Assembly (NCBI GenBank): GCA_024734495.1
Contig: JALMQS010000102.1
Span: forward strand, 6,455,202 to 6,519,201
Direction: 5' to 3'
Origin: Forficula auricularia
Lineage: Eukaryota > Arthropoda > Insecta > Dermaptera > Forficulidae
Length of the DNA stretch: 64,000 bases
Under the pieces are notes generated by a model. It did no database searches and was not told where the DNA came from. It was given only the letters and a program-made list of their open reading frames with translations. The translations under genes and the position numbers were made by a program. Shown here piece after piece: positions 11,827-22,004 of this stretch (positions within the stretch are counted from its first letter, which is position 1; the number at the start of each line of letters is the position of its first letter).

Positions 11827-12180
11827 TATTTAAGGTGGTTGTTCGCCAAATGGGTTTTCTTAGGATTTTTTTTGAAATTTAGACAGATTATTATTTAACT
11901 ACTTCTGCATCGATTGGTAGCGAAACGAAATTTATGAACAATATAGTTTCGGAGATATTAAATTTCAAAAAAGAGTTTTTCAGACTCTTAAACATTGAAC
12001 TATAGGGGATATCGGAAAATGTATATACATATTTAATTATAATTGAGAAACCCTTCTTACTATTTTTATAAAAAACTAAAGGAACATTAAACAATAACCA
12101 ATACATATTTTAAGACAATTTTGACTCATAGTTACAACACACTTTCTGAGATAATAATGAATAAATAGTGAAAAATGTAT
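11827..12180 (+). repeat. Dispersed repeat K, copy 1 (uninterrupted)
   Basis: It begins taaggtggttgttcgccaaa and runs through ttcagactcttaaacatt to ctttctgagataataatgaa. It matches copy 2 (12563-13212) over its length and the short piece at 14113-14202. Its uninterrupted catatttaattataatt near 12028-12044 is the empty site for the Helitron that splits copy 2. Confidence 0.8.
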
Positions 12181-12562
12181 AAAAAAAAATTTACACTAAA
12201 AACAATTTGGCAACAGAGCATTTATATAACCAGCGAAAGATGTATGAAGCGCGCATGCGCTAGGTTTTTTCAAAATTATAATTTTCATAAGGTGTAACGT
12301 AGACGTTGATTACATTTGTTAAAAAAATGAAAAGATTTCTATAGAAATTTTTTAACTTTTAAAATATATTTTATCTGTCATTTTAATATAAAAATATTCA
12401 ATCTCTTACAATGGTGCCAGAATAGTCAAACGAGCACGGGATTGGATAGAATCGGTGCATAAACAGCAAAAAGTTTTGGGCTTATGAATGATGAATCCTT
12501 ATTGTCTGTTCTATATATATTCTAGCATTAACTTTTTGCTAGTATTGTCGATAAACAACTAC

Positions 12563-13212
12563 CTTAAAGTAGTTGTATCCCCAAATGCATTTTCTTAGGA
12601 TTTTTTTGAAATTTAGAGAGATTATTCTGCATCGATTGGTGGCAAAACGAAATTTATTAACAATATAGCTCAGGAGATATTAAATTCCGAAGATCGAATT
12701 TTTCAGACTCTTTTACATTGTACTATACGGTATACCGGAAAGTTTACATACATATCTATATATATAAAATAGAAAAGTATGTGGATATATATGTATGTGG
12801 AAACGATCTGATTGGCCAGTGCATAGCCAATGCCAAAGCGTTAAATTATTAGAACGATTCTGATTGGTCAGATAGTGATCGTGCTTAGGCAATGTGTTAA
12901 ATAAATCTTTCCTTATTCTTCCTTATTTTTGAATCAATTTCATTCAGCACATTCTTTCGATACTTACAGTAAGATTTTAAATTTCAATTATTAAATTGGT
13001 ATGAACGAGACGCTCCCCGCCAGGGGCTAGGTGACGCCGGGCCGAAGGCCCGGTCGTCAGCTAGTTTAATTATAATTATGAAACTCTTCTTACCATTGTT
13101 ATAAAAAACTAAGCCAACATTAAACAATAACTAATACATTTTTTAAGAAAATTTTAATTCATATTTACAACACAGTTTCTGAGATAATAATTAATAAATA
13201 ATGAAAAATTTG
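12563..13212 (+). repeat. Dispersed repeat K, copy 2, split by a Helitron
   Basis: Sequence 12563-12754 plus 13065-13212 reconstitutes a diverged copy of 11827-12180. The two halves join cleanly once 12755-13064 is removed. The two copies lie in the same orientation about 730 bases apart, so they may be a local duplication. Confidence 0.8.
12755..13064 (+). mobile_element. Short non-autonomous Helitron (310 bp)
   Basis: It starts with TC (tctatatatataaaat) and ends with CTAG, inserted between host A (12754) and T (13065) without target duplication. A GC hairpin (CCGGGCC-gaa-GGCCCGG, 13037-13053) sits 7 bases before the CTAG end. These are the defining Helitron ends. The paralogous copy at 11827-12180 shows the same site without the insertion. 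No Rep/helicase is encoded. Confidence 0.9.
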
Positions 13213-13529
13213 TCGCTATTTTAAAGTAATCCGAAAAACTCTCGTTTCCATCTTCTGTCTAAAATAATAATAGGTCGCTTGGACATTTACTATCATTTTA
13301 GTCAGAAATGAATTTACTTATTTCTTATAATTAACCAACAGCTCGGAGTAATTGTAAATGGTCACCTATCCAAGAACTAATAGCTCTGTTACTTAATTTC
13401 CCTTATCTATGGATTAGATAGGTACTTATAAATTACCACTGCATTTGGTCAATCGAAAGTGTTTGTAGGTATTTGTGCTCACTCATTTTAAAAGAAACTA
13501 ATTCTAAATTAAATATATTACATTTTTTT

Positions 13530-13810
13530 TTTATTTTATTTTAAACAATTTTCGATGCTCTTTTACTAAATTTTATATTATTGTTAACACGAAGTATATA
13601 AAATCTTTGTAAAAAATTATTTTAAGGTTCTGATGAAGGCAGAGAATGCCGAAACGATGGGATAAAAATTGGCCACCATTGTAAACTAAAATAAAAATAC
13701 CTCTTATAATAAATAACAATTTATTTATTCATATACTCATTGTCCATCCAGAGAATTTAAAAGACCGAGTAAAAGAGCATCCAAAATTGTTTAAAATATA
13801 ATAAAACCGG
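13530..13810. repeat. Fold-back repeat containing a hammerhead ribozyme candidate
   Basis: Arms at about 13533-13575 and 13762-13806 are reverse complements (tattttaaacaattttcgatgctcttttact and its inverse). The loop holds the ribozyme candidate at 13626-13687. No open frame is present. Confidence 0.7.
13626..13687 (+). ncRNA. Type I hammerhead ribozyme candidate
   Basis: The conserved boxes are CUGAUGA (13630-13636) and GAAAC (13651-13655). Stem II is GGC/GCC (13638-13640 with 13648-13650) with one extra A before it. Stem III is seven pairs, ACGAUGG (13654-13660) with CCAUUGU (13676-13682), one being G-U. The next base is A13683, giving the allowed cleavage triplet GUA. Stem I is GGUU (13626-13629) with AACU (13684-13687), the last pair being G-U. 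The order of parts fits a type I hammerhead. The short stem II and the extra A are weak points, and activity is not shown. Confidence 0.55.
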
Positions 13811-14112
13811 TCTAGCATCATTATATATAAATATATTACATTTTATATATTAATAAATTCTGCAGATGAAAGACAACCAACAAACAAGTACAATAATAAT
13901 AATTAATACAGTTATATTTCTTCAACTTTAATATCTATCTTCAACTAAAAATTCTGTGATTGAATGGAAAACTGGCCAATGTGTGCACCTATATTTACTA
14001 ATAAATTAATCTACTAAATTTTAGAAAATTAGCTATAACTGTTCAAAAACTTTTATTTAATTTCCAATAATAATCGCAATTTCACATCTGTAGAGAAATT
14101 GTAAAAAATAAT

Positions 14113-14202
14113 TTAAGGTAGTTGTATCACCAAATGCATTTTCTTTGAATTTTTTTGAAATTTAGAGAGATTATTATTTAAATAATTCTGAATCAATTGG
14201 TT
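14113..14202 (+). repeat. Dispersed repeat K, 90-base fragment
   Basis: It begins ttaaggtagttgtatcacca and matches the first 90 bases of the copies at 11827 and 12563. It is truncated after the caattggt block. Confidence 0.7.
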
Positions 14203-14440
14203 TAAAAACAAAAAAAAGGTATTTAAAAAATTTCATAAAAAAATAAATAAGTAATAAAAAAATTAATAGGGTAAAAATATCACAAATAATCTAAATGAAA
14301 GAGAAACCAGAATGAAAAGAAAATGAGAAAATATATTAAGATGAAATTTTATATTAAATCGAGAGTAAATAAGTGCTGTGGATATGTGGCCAGAGAAGGA
14401 TTATGGGTACTTCACTTCTATATTATTGAACTTGCGTAAC

Positions 14441-14900
14441 TCTGGCTGTTGGTTAAGTTGGCAACTTAAGTCCAGGGTTGTGGGGTGAAAGAGGACGATG
14501 GGCATGAGGGGCGGTTTGCAGCATTTAGCGTTCTTAGGCTGGGCCTAATTAGCCCTTGGGCTGCTTTCGATCGACCCTAAACAACTCCTTTCGCGACAAC
14601 ATTAAACCTGGATTAGGATCCCATGATAAATAGCCTCCGAAAGATAGCACAAGGTCGAATCCTCCTGGAGGCTGATAATCTCCAGGTGGTTCAAGAAACC
14701 GCTGGACAAGCATCCTTTCAGCAGCCCGTTCGGGCCAACTTTACCAATTAATGCAAGTGGATTATGGGGCGGAGTTAGGACTGAACAAAGAATCACGAAA
14801 GAGCAGGAGGAACTAAACCGACAACTCGTTTCTGATATCTGGCTATTTCGGTTATCACAAGAAAACAAAGCGAGCCAGCCCTCGCAATTCCTTTCAATTG
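14441..14900. other. GC-richer unique block
   Basis: This block is visibly richer in GC than the surrounding sequence and contains none of the dispersed repeats seen elsewhere. Both strands have short open frames (minus 14602-14868; plus about 14621-14749), but neither shows a recognisable domain. A conserved intronic element or an unrecognised exon is possible. Confidence 0.35.
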
Positions 14901-15085
14901 TTTTTTACTCTTCCGAACAATACTAAATCTATTATACCTGTTAAATGTTTTCGCTTATTAACATTTATACTTTTAATGATGTAAATGTTTAATTGATAGT
15001 ACAAATAAAAATAAATAAAGATGGAATAGCGATGTTTCGACACATTATAAAGAATTCTAATCAAAATAAGCAATTTATTTAATTA

Positions 15086-15752
15086 CACTGCTCAACAAAA
15101 ATTAAACAAAAATTTCTCCCCTCTTATACTCTCATTATCATGCAATTTCTCGATATTTTACAACACGTTAGAGTTTTGAGATTTTAACGGTCAAATTGAC
15201 GAAAAAGGCCATTTTGACCTATTTTTGAGTCCCATTAAATATTAAACAGCAATATTTGAAATCAAAATATATTGTTAACATATTGGAAAACAGCTTTTTC
15301 TTTGATTTTCAAATTACCACTTATTTTTAGCTCAATTTGAACTCGAGTTATAACTAAAAAACTAAGATCTTATGTTTTATCTATGTCTATTATTATAATT
15401 TTTTTTTTATTCAATATTTTTTTATTTTTATTATTATCCTCTATAATCAAGTAGCTATAGTTTTTTAAATATAACTCGAGTTCCAATTGAATTAAAACAA
15501 GTGGTAATTTTAAAATCAAAGAGGAAACTGTTTTCTATTACGTTAACAAAATATTTTCATTTCAAATATTGCTGTTTAATATCTAATGGGTCTCGAAAAT
15601 AGGTGAAAATGGCATTTTTCGTCGTTTTGACCGATAATATCTCAAAGCTCTGACCTGTTGTAAGAAATAGGGAAATTGAATGTTAATCAGCGTATAAAAC
15701 ACTACTGGACTTTATTACTAGGTTTACAGGGAGAAATTCTTTTTGATCAGTG
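15086..15752. mobile_element. Fold-back TA element, family E, copy 1 (667 bp)
   Basis: It starts CACTGCTCAACAAAAATT and ends with an inverse (tttttgatcagtg), flanked by TA (15084-15085 and 15753-15754). Arms of about 270 bases are reverse complements and share caaaaaggccattttgacc-type blocks and ataactcgagtt near the centre. A second copy lies at 59472-60125. No coding sequence. Confidence 0.85.
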
Positions 15753-15776
15753 TAATTAATTAATAGATAATAAGCA

Positions 15777-15926
15777 AAAATATATTTTTCTAGGTGGGTT
15801 TCACGAGATAAAAACTCAAAACATATATTTGTTTTATTTGTGAAACCCACCTCGAAAAATATATTTTCACTTATTATCTGTTAAAATGTTTCACCTAGAA
15901 CCGACACCAAATTCTTTAAAGATTGT
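15777..15926. repeat. Fold-back repeat, family G, copy 2
   Basis: It has the aaatatatttttctaggtgg and aaacatatatttgttttatt blocks of the 10231-10520 repeat and ends in the same ccgacaccaaattctttaaag. It is a shortened palindrome with a small loop. The hammerhead-like hairpin of copy 1 is missing. Confidence 0.65.
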
Positions 15927-16338
15927 AATTAATTAAGTTCAAATGTTGATTTAATCATTACATTAGAAAAACAAAGATCTTTAGGATTTTATTTTATATA
16001 CCTATAATGGGTAGATTTTTCTGTTTGAATGTCTTTAATTTTACTCGAAACGTCGAGACTTAGCGATTAGAAATACAGTGTTGGTAGGTTTCTTTACCCT
16101 ACCCGTGGTCTTTCTTAAGAAATCATTTTTAACGTAGCAAGTCATAACTTCTAGCATCACAATAATTCTTCAGCTGAAGCGTTATTGCTAATAGACGTGA
16201 AAAGGGAGAATTGTAAATATTAAAGGGAATAACAATTATTGTACCATATTGCATTTTACAAAAACCAAGTTTCGTAGTTTCTCAAAAAAAAGGGCTCAAT
16301 AACACTCTAGAAATGTATTTAGAAAAATGTTGTCTCTT
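15927..16338. other. Intron 3' of the CELF exon
   Basis: Non-coding. The segment at 16041-16066 contains a CGAAACGTCGAG motif like the 3' box of the hammerhead-like hairpins, but the first box is not recognisable there. This sequence follows the 5' splice site of the exon at 16341-16648. Confidence 0.5.
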
Positions 16339-16340
16339 AC
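16339..16340 (-). other. 5' splice site (donor) of CELF exon
   Basis: On the minus strand the exon end reads cgaaag and the intron starts gtaagaga, a strong donor. It splits the glycine codon that follows SK, the position where the RRM1 RNP1 motif is interrupted by an intron in CELF genes as I recall them. Confidence 0.8.
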
Positions 16341-16648
16341 CTTTCGAGACGCCAGTCACTTTATCTCGCAGAACGTTGATTTGGTGGACTCTTCCAAATT
16401 CTTGAAACATATTGCGTAGCTCAGCTTCAGACAGAGTTCTTGGAATTTGCCCCACGAACATTTTGATATTGTCAGGGTCGGGCTGTTCCTGCACGGGACT
16501 TCCAGGAGATGGATTTCCTGCCGTGGGCGAACTGCCATCTTCAATTTTCGAAGTTATGTCTGCAATCCCAAAAGCGGAAGTACTTCCGCCGCCGCCGTTG
16601 CTGCCTCCTTTGACCGATCCCGGGACTCCGTTGGCATTCATGGACAGC
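16341..16648 (-). CDS. CELF1/2-like: Internal exon of a CELF1/2 (Bruno/arrest-like) RNA-binding protein
   Basis: CELF proteins bind GU/UG-rich RNA through three RRMs and control splicing, translation and mRNA decay. The exon encodes 102 full codons. First comes a Gly/Ser-rich leader (MNANGVPGSVKGGS.., then PSPGSPVQEQ). Then comes the start of RRM1: PDPDNIKMFVGQIPR with the RNP2 core, the alpha-1 helix SEAELRNMFQEFG, and RVHQINVLRDKVTGVSK up to the first glycine of RNP1. The exon has a pyrimidine-rich acceptor and a GTAAGA donor, with codons split at both ends (phase 1). The first ATG is at 16641, so it could also be the start codon after a 5' UTR junction. The DPDNIK..Q(I/V)P(R/K) pattern fits CELF1/2 rather than CELF3-6. 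The rest of the gene is not visible in the window. The longer open frame beyond the donor and acceptor is intron read-through. Confidence 0.9.
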
Positions 16649-16650
16649 CT
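16649..16650 (-). other. 3' splice site (acceptor) of CELF exon
   Basis: On the minus strand a T-rich tract (ttgtctatttgtttgtt) is followed by ag and then the exon start gctgtcc. This is a plausible acceptor. If the ATG at 16641 is used, the exon still begins here with 7 untranslated bases. Confidence 0.75.
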
Positions 16651-18499
16651 AACAAACAAATAGACAACAATTAATACGTTGAATTCTATCAATGGATTTG
16701 AATGGGATGTGCAACTTCACATCAACATAATAGAAACTATAATAATATTTTTAAGGTTGTGAAATTAAAAATTATGAATTACTTTTCGTCAAAGGAGAAA
16801 TTGATTGTTGAATTGAAAGAAAATAATCGTTGTATAATTTTATATAAAATCACTATAGAAATAATCTCTTTAGTTATATTTATATATAAAGGCGAAACCC
16901 GCTCTTACTAACTCACTGGCACATCAAAAATCTCATAAAACAAGTTCAGATAGAAACTTGTGCTGGTTCACAGAACCACTGAAATATAAATGATTCAAAA
17001 TATAAATACATGTATATGATATTACAAAAAATCAAATTTTCAAATTGATCAAAAATTCGCATGAGGCTGCAACATAAAATTATTAAATCTTGAATTCCAA
17101 AAGACTAAGTAAGCAGAAATAAACGGTAAATCAGGACATTTCTTACAAGATTAAATAAGTTAATTCATGTTGAACTGAAATTCTAACTAAGGGATCAAAA
17201 AATTAATTATGAAAAACGAAACGTAGTTAAATTAGAACGAAATTTTTTTCTAAGAAAAAAGATATTTTATTAAATGTAAATAAAATCCTCTCCACAACAC
17301 GAATCCTTGAATCTAGATCGTTATTTACAATGGAAAGAATGCATTTTAATTGAAAATATTATTTAACTTAGCTGCACCCTAAGTATTACTACTTTTTCGA
17401 TCTTGGCCTGTTTTTTTTAAGTATTTTTGGCTAGAATTTCACTTCTTATTTTAAGATAATATGTAGCTTTTATTTTAATTAATTTATTTTTTTGAGGGAG
17501 GGTTGGTTAATTTACCCTAAAAATTTAACTTGTTCATTTTAGAATTTAAGGGTATTAAAGTATTTGTGATTAATTTTCATCTTTATTAATCTCCCAAACT
17601 CTATAATACTGCCAAATTTTAGCATCCTAAGGCCATATTTATAGAGTATCAAACTCTCTATAAAAATGTTCCTTTGCATTTTTATGATAGGATCAACAGA
17701 TTTTGAAATAATTCAGTTTGGATTTTTACTATAAAATATGAATGACTTTGTATCTATTTTTGTTTTTGATAAATTCTTGGAAATATTTATAAACATATTG
17801 TGAATACCTTTCTTCTTTAGGTCGCTGGGCTAATTGATGATTTATTGCTTTATAATTTATGCATGGTTCAAATTTATATGCCTAAAGGAATTTTTAGGAC
17901 GGCAATAAAACTATAAAAACACACACATACACAGCCACACATAAAAAATACATTTCATAGTAAATTCATTGATTCAAAGAAAATAAGACATTGGTTTTTA
18001 TGAATGAAAAAAAAATGATTGAATATATTTCTTATAAATTGAATAATTCCAAAAGTATTAGAGATATCAAAACGCCGTTTTCTCAGTAGTATTTATTAGA
18101 GAAAAATTAGCTTCAAGTCTCGGTACGTTCTCAGTAAATTTTTCAATTAATTGAAATATAATAAATTATTTAAAATTATTTTTTTCTAATATTAGTTCAT
18201 GAGAATAAGTTACACATTATTTTATCACTTCCTTCCTTCTTTCATGATGATATGGGGCTGTAATTAATTAATAAAATAATAATAATGTTAAACACCCTTA
18301 AGTCCAAAATATCAGGAAATTTTACCATTCATTAGTCGAATATAATAGTCTGAGGTTACGTGAGTCCATTAATATAAAAATGTATATAAAATAAGATAGA
18401 CTAGAGTGCACTACTGTAGAGTGTTAGAATCGACATTTATTTCCGACTAGGGCCTTGCTGTAATAGAGACATTCAATTATATTACAATATATAATTTAA
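16651..18499. other. Intron 5' of the CELF exon
   Basis: About 1.85 kb of AT-rich sequence with no bounded repeat I can name and no recognisable exon. Being on the minus-strand gene, this is the upstream intron. Confidence 0.5.
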
Positions 18500-18724
18500 C
18501 CCACTCAATATCAAACATTATTTATTCTGTTAACTATACCGATTTCTGTAGCTACAACCGAGAAATCATTTTCTAAATTAAAGTTAATTAAGATTTACTT
18601 ACAATCTCAAATGAGGCAGGACCGATTAGAAAATCTTGGTATCTTTTCTATAGACTCTGACTTTATAAAGGAGTTGGATATTGAAAATCTTATTAATGAA
18701 ATTGGCAAAAGTAAAGCTAGATAA
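18500..18724 (+). pseudogene. hAT transposase C-terminus (dimerisation domain) fragment
   Basis: The frame reads ILLTIPISVATTEKSFSK, then LKLIKIYLQSQMRQDRLENL, then GIFSIDSDFIKELDIENLIN and a stop at 18722-18724. This is the classic hAT C-terminal dimerisation region (VASAERSFSKLKLIKTYLRS.. RL..LALLSIE), close to the ZMYM-type/hAT family. An in-frame stop at 18497-18499 cuts it off upstream, and the catalytic core is not present. It is a dead remnant. Confidence 0.85.
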
Positions 18725-19285
18725 GTCCAGCTCCGATTATATTTTTTCCTTGTTTACTTTCATGTTTATATAAGGACACGTGCGCTCTAAAAATATTCAT
18801 TTTACCCTTTGTTCTTTAATAATTTGGAAAAAGGTTTTATAATTTCAAAACAGTTTTTTTTGTTAGGTACTGTTGTTTCATTGTGCAATAAGAAATCTAA
18901 TAATACGAGTTTATCACTTTTTTGTATGTATGTACTGATTGTCTAAAATAAAAAAATACTCACAAGTAAAAGATTTTGTCATAGTTTGAGCTGTGAAAAC
19001 TAATTTGGCCTCAATGCATATAAAGGCGCCAATCAGTATTTCGGTCTTTTGGCGCGTCCCTGTATCTGACCTTTTGTTAATTTAGTTTTCGTTGCTTAAA
19101 ATTTTGACCATTTCTAAAACTAGTATTTTTCTAAATTCCATTCTTTATCTAAAATTTCGGGAAAATCCAAATTGTGTCCCAGGTTTGTTGAATGGCAATG
19201 CAAGGAATTTCTGAAGCCATCCGTTTTCTAAAAACGTCTAACGTGCCATCAACCGTGAATCACCATGTATACTTACCTATATAAA
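18725..19285. other. Probable 3' part of the decayed hAT copy, then non-coding
   Basis: Sequence after the transposase stop includes caatgcatataaaggcgcc near 19013, which could be a hAT end, but I could not pair it with a left end. The rest is uninformative. Confidence 0.3.
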
Positions 19286-19470
19286 AAAAATACAAATTTT
19301 AAAGAAACTTTTTTCTTTTTTCTTTTTTGAAAACAATTGAAAAATGGAGAAATTCTCCCGAAACATTTGCTTTTAAAATAAACGTCTTCTGGATTGTTTT
19401 TTATAAAAAATTTGTATTTTTTTCATTTATATAAAAAACCAATAATTTTTTTTTCTTTTCTATATACCTA
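19286..19470 (+). repeat. Repeat family A copy
   Basis: It contains ggagaaattctcccgaaac, aaaataaacgtcttctg and ttttttataaaaaatttgta, the signature of family A. Other copies lie at 34745-34920, 39360-39500, 40495-40620, 44465-44600, 58080-58330 and 63400-64000. The hairpin ggagaaattctcc followed by CGAAAC is hammerhead-like. The flanking UUG (19369-19371) can pair with CAA just upstream of the degenerate first box. Confidence 0.6.
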
Positions 19471-19474
19471 TATA

Positions 19475-19560
19475 TAATTTATTTGTTTGAGACTATAGCT
19501 TCATCATCAGTCTTTTTAATTAGAAATATTTTATCTGTCATTTACCATGGGGCCAATACC
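19475..19560 (-). repeat. Repeat family C copy with deleted hammerhead-like core
   Basis: On the minus strand gaCUGAUGA is followed directly by ugaagcUAUAGUCUC and caaacaaataaattata. The first box, the UAUAGUC site and the AT-rich tail match family C, but stem II and GAAAC are deleted. It is followed by ttaattagaaatattttatctgtc as in other family C copies. Confidence 0.6.
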
Positions 19561-20542
19561 AGATTGGGTAGATAAAATTCGTTTCATTGTCTAGGCAAGC
19601 ACACAAATAATTAACTTTGTTACTTTCAGCAAAAACAAAATCTTTTCAATTAGTTTTTATTATTGTTTATTACTTGAATATATTTTAATGAAACAATATT
19701 TTTGAGTAAGAAATAGAAGCTTTAATCTTTCAATAAAATTTATCAAGCCGTTCAACTAATTGGAAATAATTATTTCTTAATTAGACGATTCCAATTTTTG
19801 TCAGCAAAAGCAGCCCGGGTCCAAAGTGCCAAGAGCGAATTGTAGAATTCGTTCATGACTGGTTGTTTCGCTGCTCTCATTAGTCTCCCTATTATGAAAT
19901 TTTTCTATTAAGATCCTAAAATTAGTTCAATCGTGACGAAACACGTTCAGTTGGAGATAGAATGTCTCTTCCAATTCAAACGATCTCCAATTAGAGTCAA
20001 ATAATAAGATGTTGGCTTTTGATTGAAGAATAAATGGAAAATGTTTCCGGTTGCTTTGGAAGCTATTTTTCAAAATAGACTATCGATGTCGGTTTTTCAT
20101 CAAGTATGTTTTTGACGTTGTAAAGATGGATGAATGTTGGAATCCAGCAAGCAAGCAACATGTTGCTCGAAGCCGACAATTTTATATGGGTCATATTCCA
20201 ACAAGAAAGAAACCACAAGCGAACAGAAAAATAATTAAATGGCGAAAATGTTGGTTTGCCCCTGGAGACAAATCATTTATCATAATCCAGTGGTCGACGA
20301 AGGAACTGAGAGACAAATGGCCGAAACCCCAGCGAACACTCACTCAGCACATTAATGGAATTTTACCTTAATCAATGGGGGTGTTCCCGGGGACGACTTT
20401 CCTTGACAAAACTTCAAAGTATAATTTGATTTCACCCCTTACAAGAAATTAAATCTAATCTTGTTTTATATTCCACCTCCAACTCAGCTTTAAATACAGT
20501 TCAACACTTATGGTAGTTTTGCTAAGGGAGAATGCTGTAGGT
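19561..20542. other. Mostly unique intronic sequence
   Basis: Moderate base composition. The plus-strand frame at 20051-20371 (106 codons) has no recognisable domain and starts at a non-ATG or weak start, so it is not called as a gene. No repeat ends are seen. Confidence 0.4.
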
Positions 20543-20765
20543 CAGATGTGTCCAACCTGCGGCCTAGCAGAGCAATTAATGCGGCCCGACATAAAATTAT
20601 AAATTTCCTTAAAACATTAAGATTTTTATCCAATTACTGGAAAAGAGATATCTGATACACTTCAAATTGAACATTTTACAAATCAAATTAAACATTTTAC
20701 AAATCAAATAAGGTAAATATTTTACATATCAAATTGAACATTTTAAAATATTTTGGAAAAAAAAT
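20543..20765 (+). mobile_element. hAT-like left end with subterminal repeats
   Basis: It begins cagatgtgtccaacctgcgg, close to the CAG..TGTCCAACCTGCGGCC ends seen in hAT elements. From 20663 it has three direct copies of a unit like caaattgaacattttacaaat, as subterminal transposase sites often are. No matching right end or target duplication was found. Confidence 0.45.
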
Positions 20766-21084
20766 TTAACATACCTACATAAGATACTGTCAGTAACTGC
20801 CGCAAAAGAACGTTTATAAATTAAATTTACGTACATACACATGTATTTATGTATTATTTTTGTTTAACTGTACATAGGTACATACACATGGTCAGGAAAT
20901 TTTTTAAAAACTAACCTTAATTATGTAATACATATCTACTACTACATACATATTCTAATTCATCAATATTTACATAGTATGTAGACTATTTTTAATTATA
21001 TTAGTGTGACAAATTTATGTTATAATTATAATAAATATATAATTTAATTAATTTTTTTTCATTAAGAATAATCCTTAATTATAT

Positions 21085-21214
21085 GTATGTACATGTAGGC
21101 CTAGTAGCACAATATTTCAAACTATATAGTTTCAATATAGATTCTGAAAATCTATATAGGCACTATATGGTTACTATATAGTTTGAAACATCGTGCTACT
21201 AGGCTTACATGTAC

Positions 21215-21215
<1 letters not shown>
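21085..21215. repeat. Short fold-back (MITE-like)
   Basis: tacatgtaggcctagtagca at the left and tgctactaggcttacatgta at the right are near-perfect reverse complements. The pairing continues inward (tttcaaactatatag). It abuts a long TA tract. Confidence 0.75.

Positions 21216-21219
<4 letters not shown>

Positions 21220-21286
<67 letters not shown>
21220..21286. repeat. (TA)n microsatellite
   Basis: About 33 TA units directly after the fold-back at 21085-21215. Confidence 0.9.
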
Positions 21287-21290
<4 letters not shown>

Positions 21291-21590
21291 GTATTAAATT
21301 ATTATGTTCGTAAATAAATATGGTAGCTAGTGAATAAATAATTTAACTGTTCAATTTGAAGTGTAAACCTGTATAATTTGACCTAAATTAATTAGAAATT
21401 AGAAAATCATCCCAAAAGGTTTCGAAGAATAAAAGGCAGACTTTCAATTTTTTATGTGAAAAAAATATAACGAGATTTCCGAAAAAATAATCACAATTTT
21501 GGCATATTTTGAACCATTTCTATTAGATTTAAATATTTTAACTGTAAACTTTCTGATTGAATATGTATGGCAAATTTCATAAAAATTATC

Positions 21591-21730
21591 CAGGGGTGAA
21601 CCGCGATTGGAATTAGGTGTACACCGTCTTTGGAATTCATTAGATAATGCCCCTTGATCTATTGTCTTCTACTTCTGGAAATGGAAGTGGAAGTAGGTGT
21701 TCACGATATTAGGTCGCGGTTCACCCCTCG
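21591..21730. mobile_element. Short fold-back with 9-bp direct flanks
   Basis: The ends CAGGGGTGAACCGCGA and TCGCGGTTCACCCCTCG are inverted. Both sides carry aaaattatc (9 bases). A 9-bp target duplication is typical of Mutator-like elements, though hAT (8 bp) cannot be excluded. At 140 bases it has no coding capacity. Confidence 0.6.
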
Positions 21731-22004
21731 AAAATTATCTACCCAGAAACAAATATTCCTCCTGGTTTCACAATAATTATTCACTTTTTAGAAATATGAA
21801 TTTACATATACCTACCTAAAGCTATTTTCGAGAATAAAATTAACTAAAAGCAAAATTATAAGCTCAACTATCAGGTGACAAGAATAACCAAGCTTAGAAT
21901 AATTAAAAATTATTTTTCATCTCATATTTTCATTTTCTTAAATATTTATCATTTCAGTAATTAAAAATAATTAATCTAGAAAAATGACTAAAAAATTGAA
22001 ATGG

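Noticed and set aside
15027..15050. gcgatgtttcgacacatt as a minus-strand hammerhead-like box
   Set aside because: CGAAAC is present, but there is no first box or stem II within reach.
16282..16340. C-terminal extension of the CELF frame (KRQHFSKYISRVLLSPFF)
   Set aside because: It lies beyond a strong GTAAGA donor and does not match the RNP1 continuation of CELF proteins; it is intron read-through.
16412..16674. Plus-strand open frames over the CELF exon
   Set aside because: They are antisense to a well-supported coding exon and have no recognisable domain.
20051..20371. 106-codon plus-strand frame as a gene
   Set aside because: No known domain, no start or splice context, no homologous feel; length is possible by chance in 64 kb.
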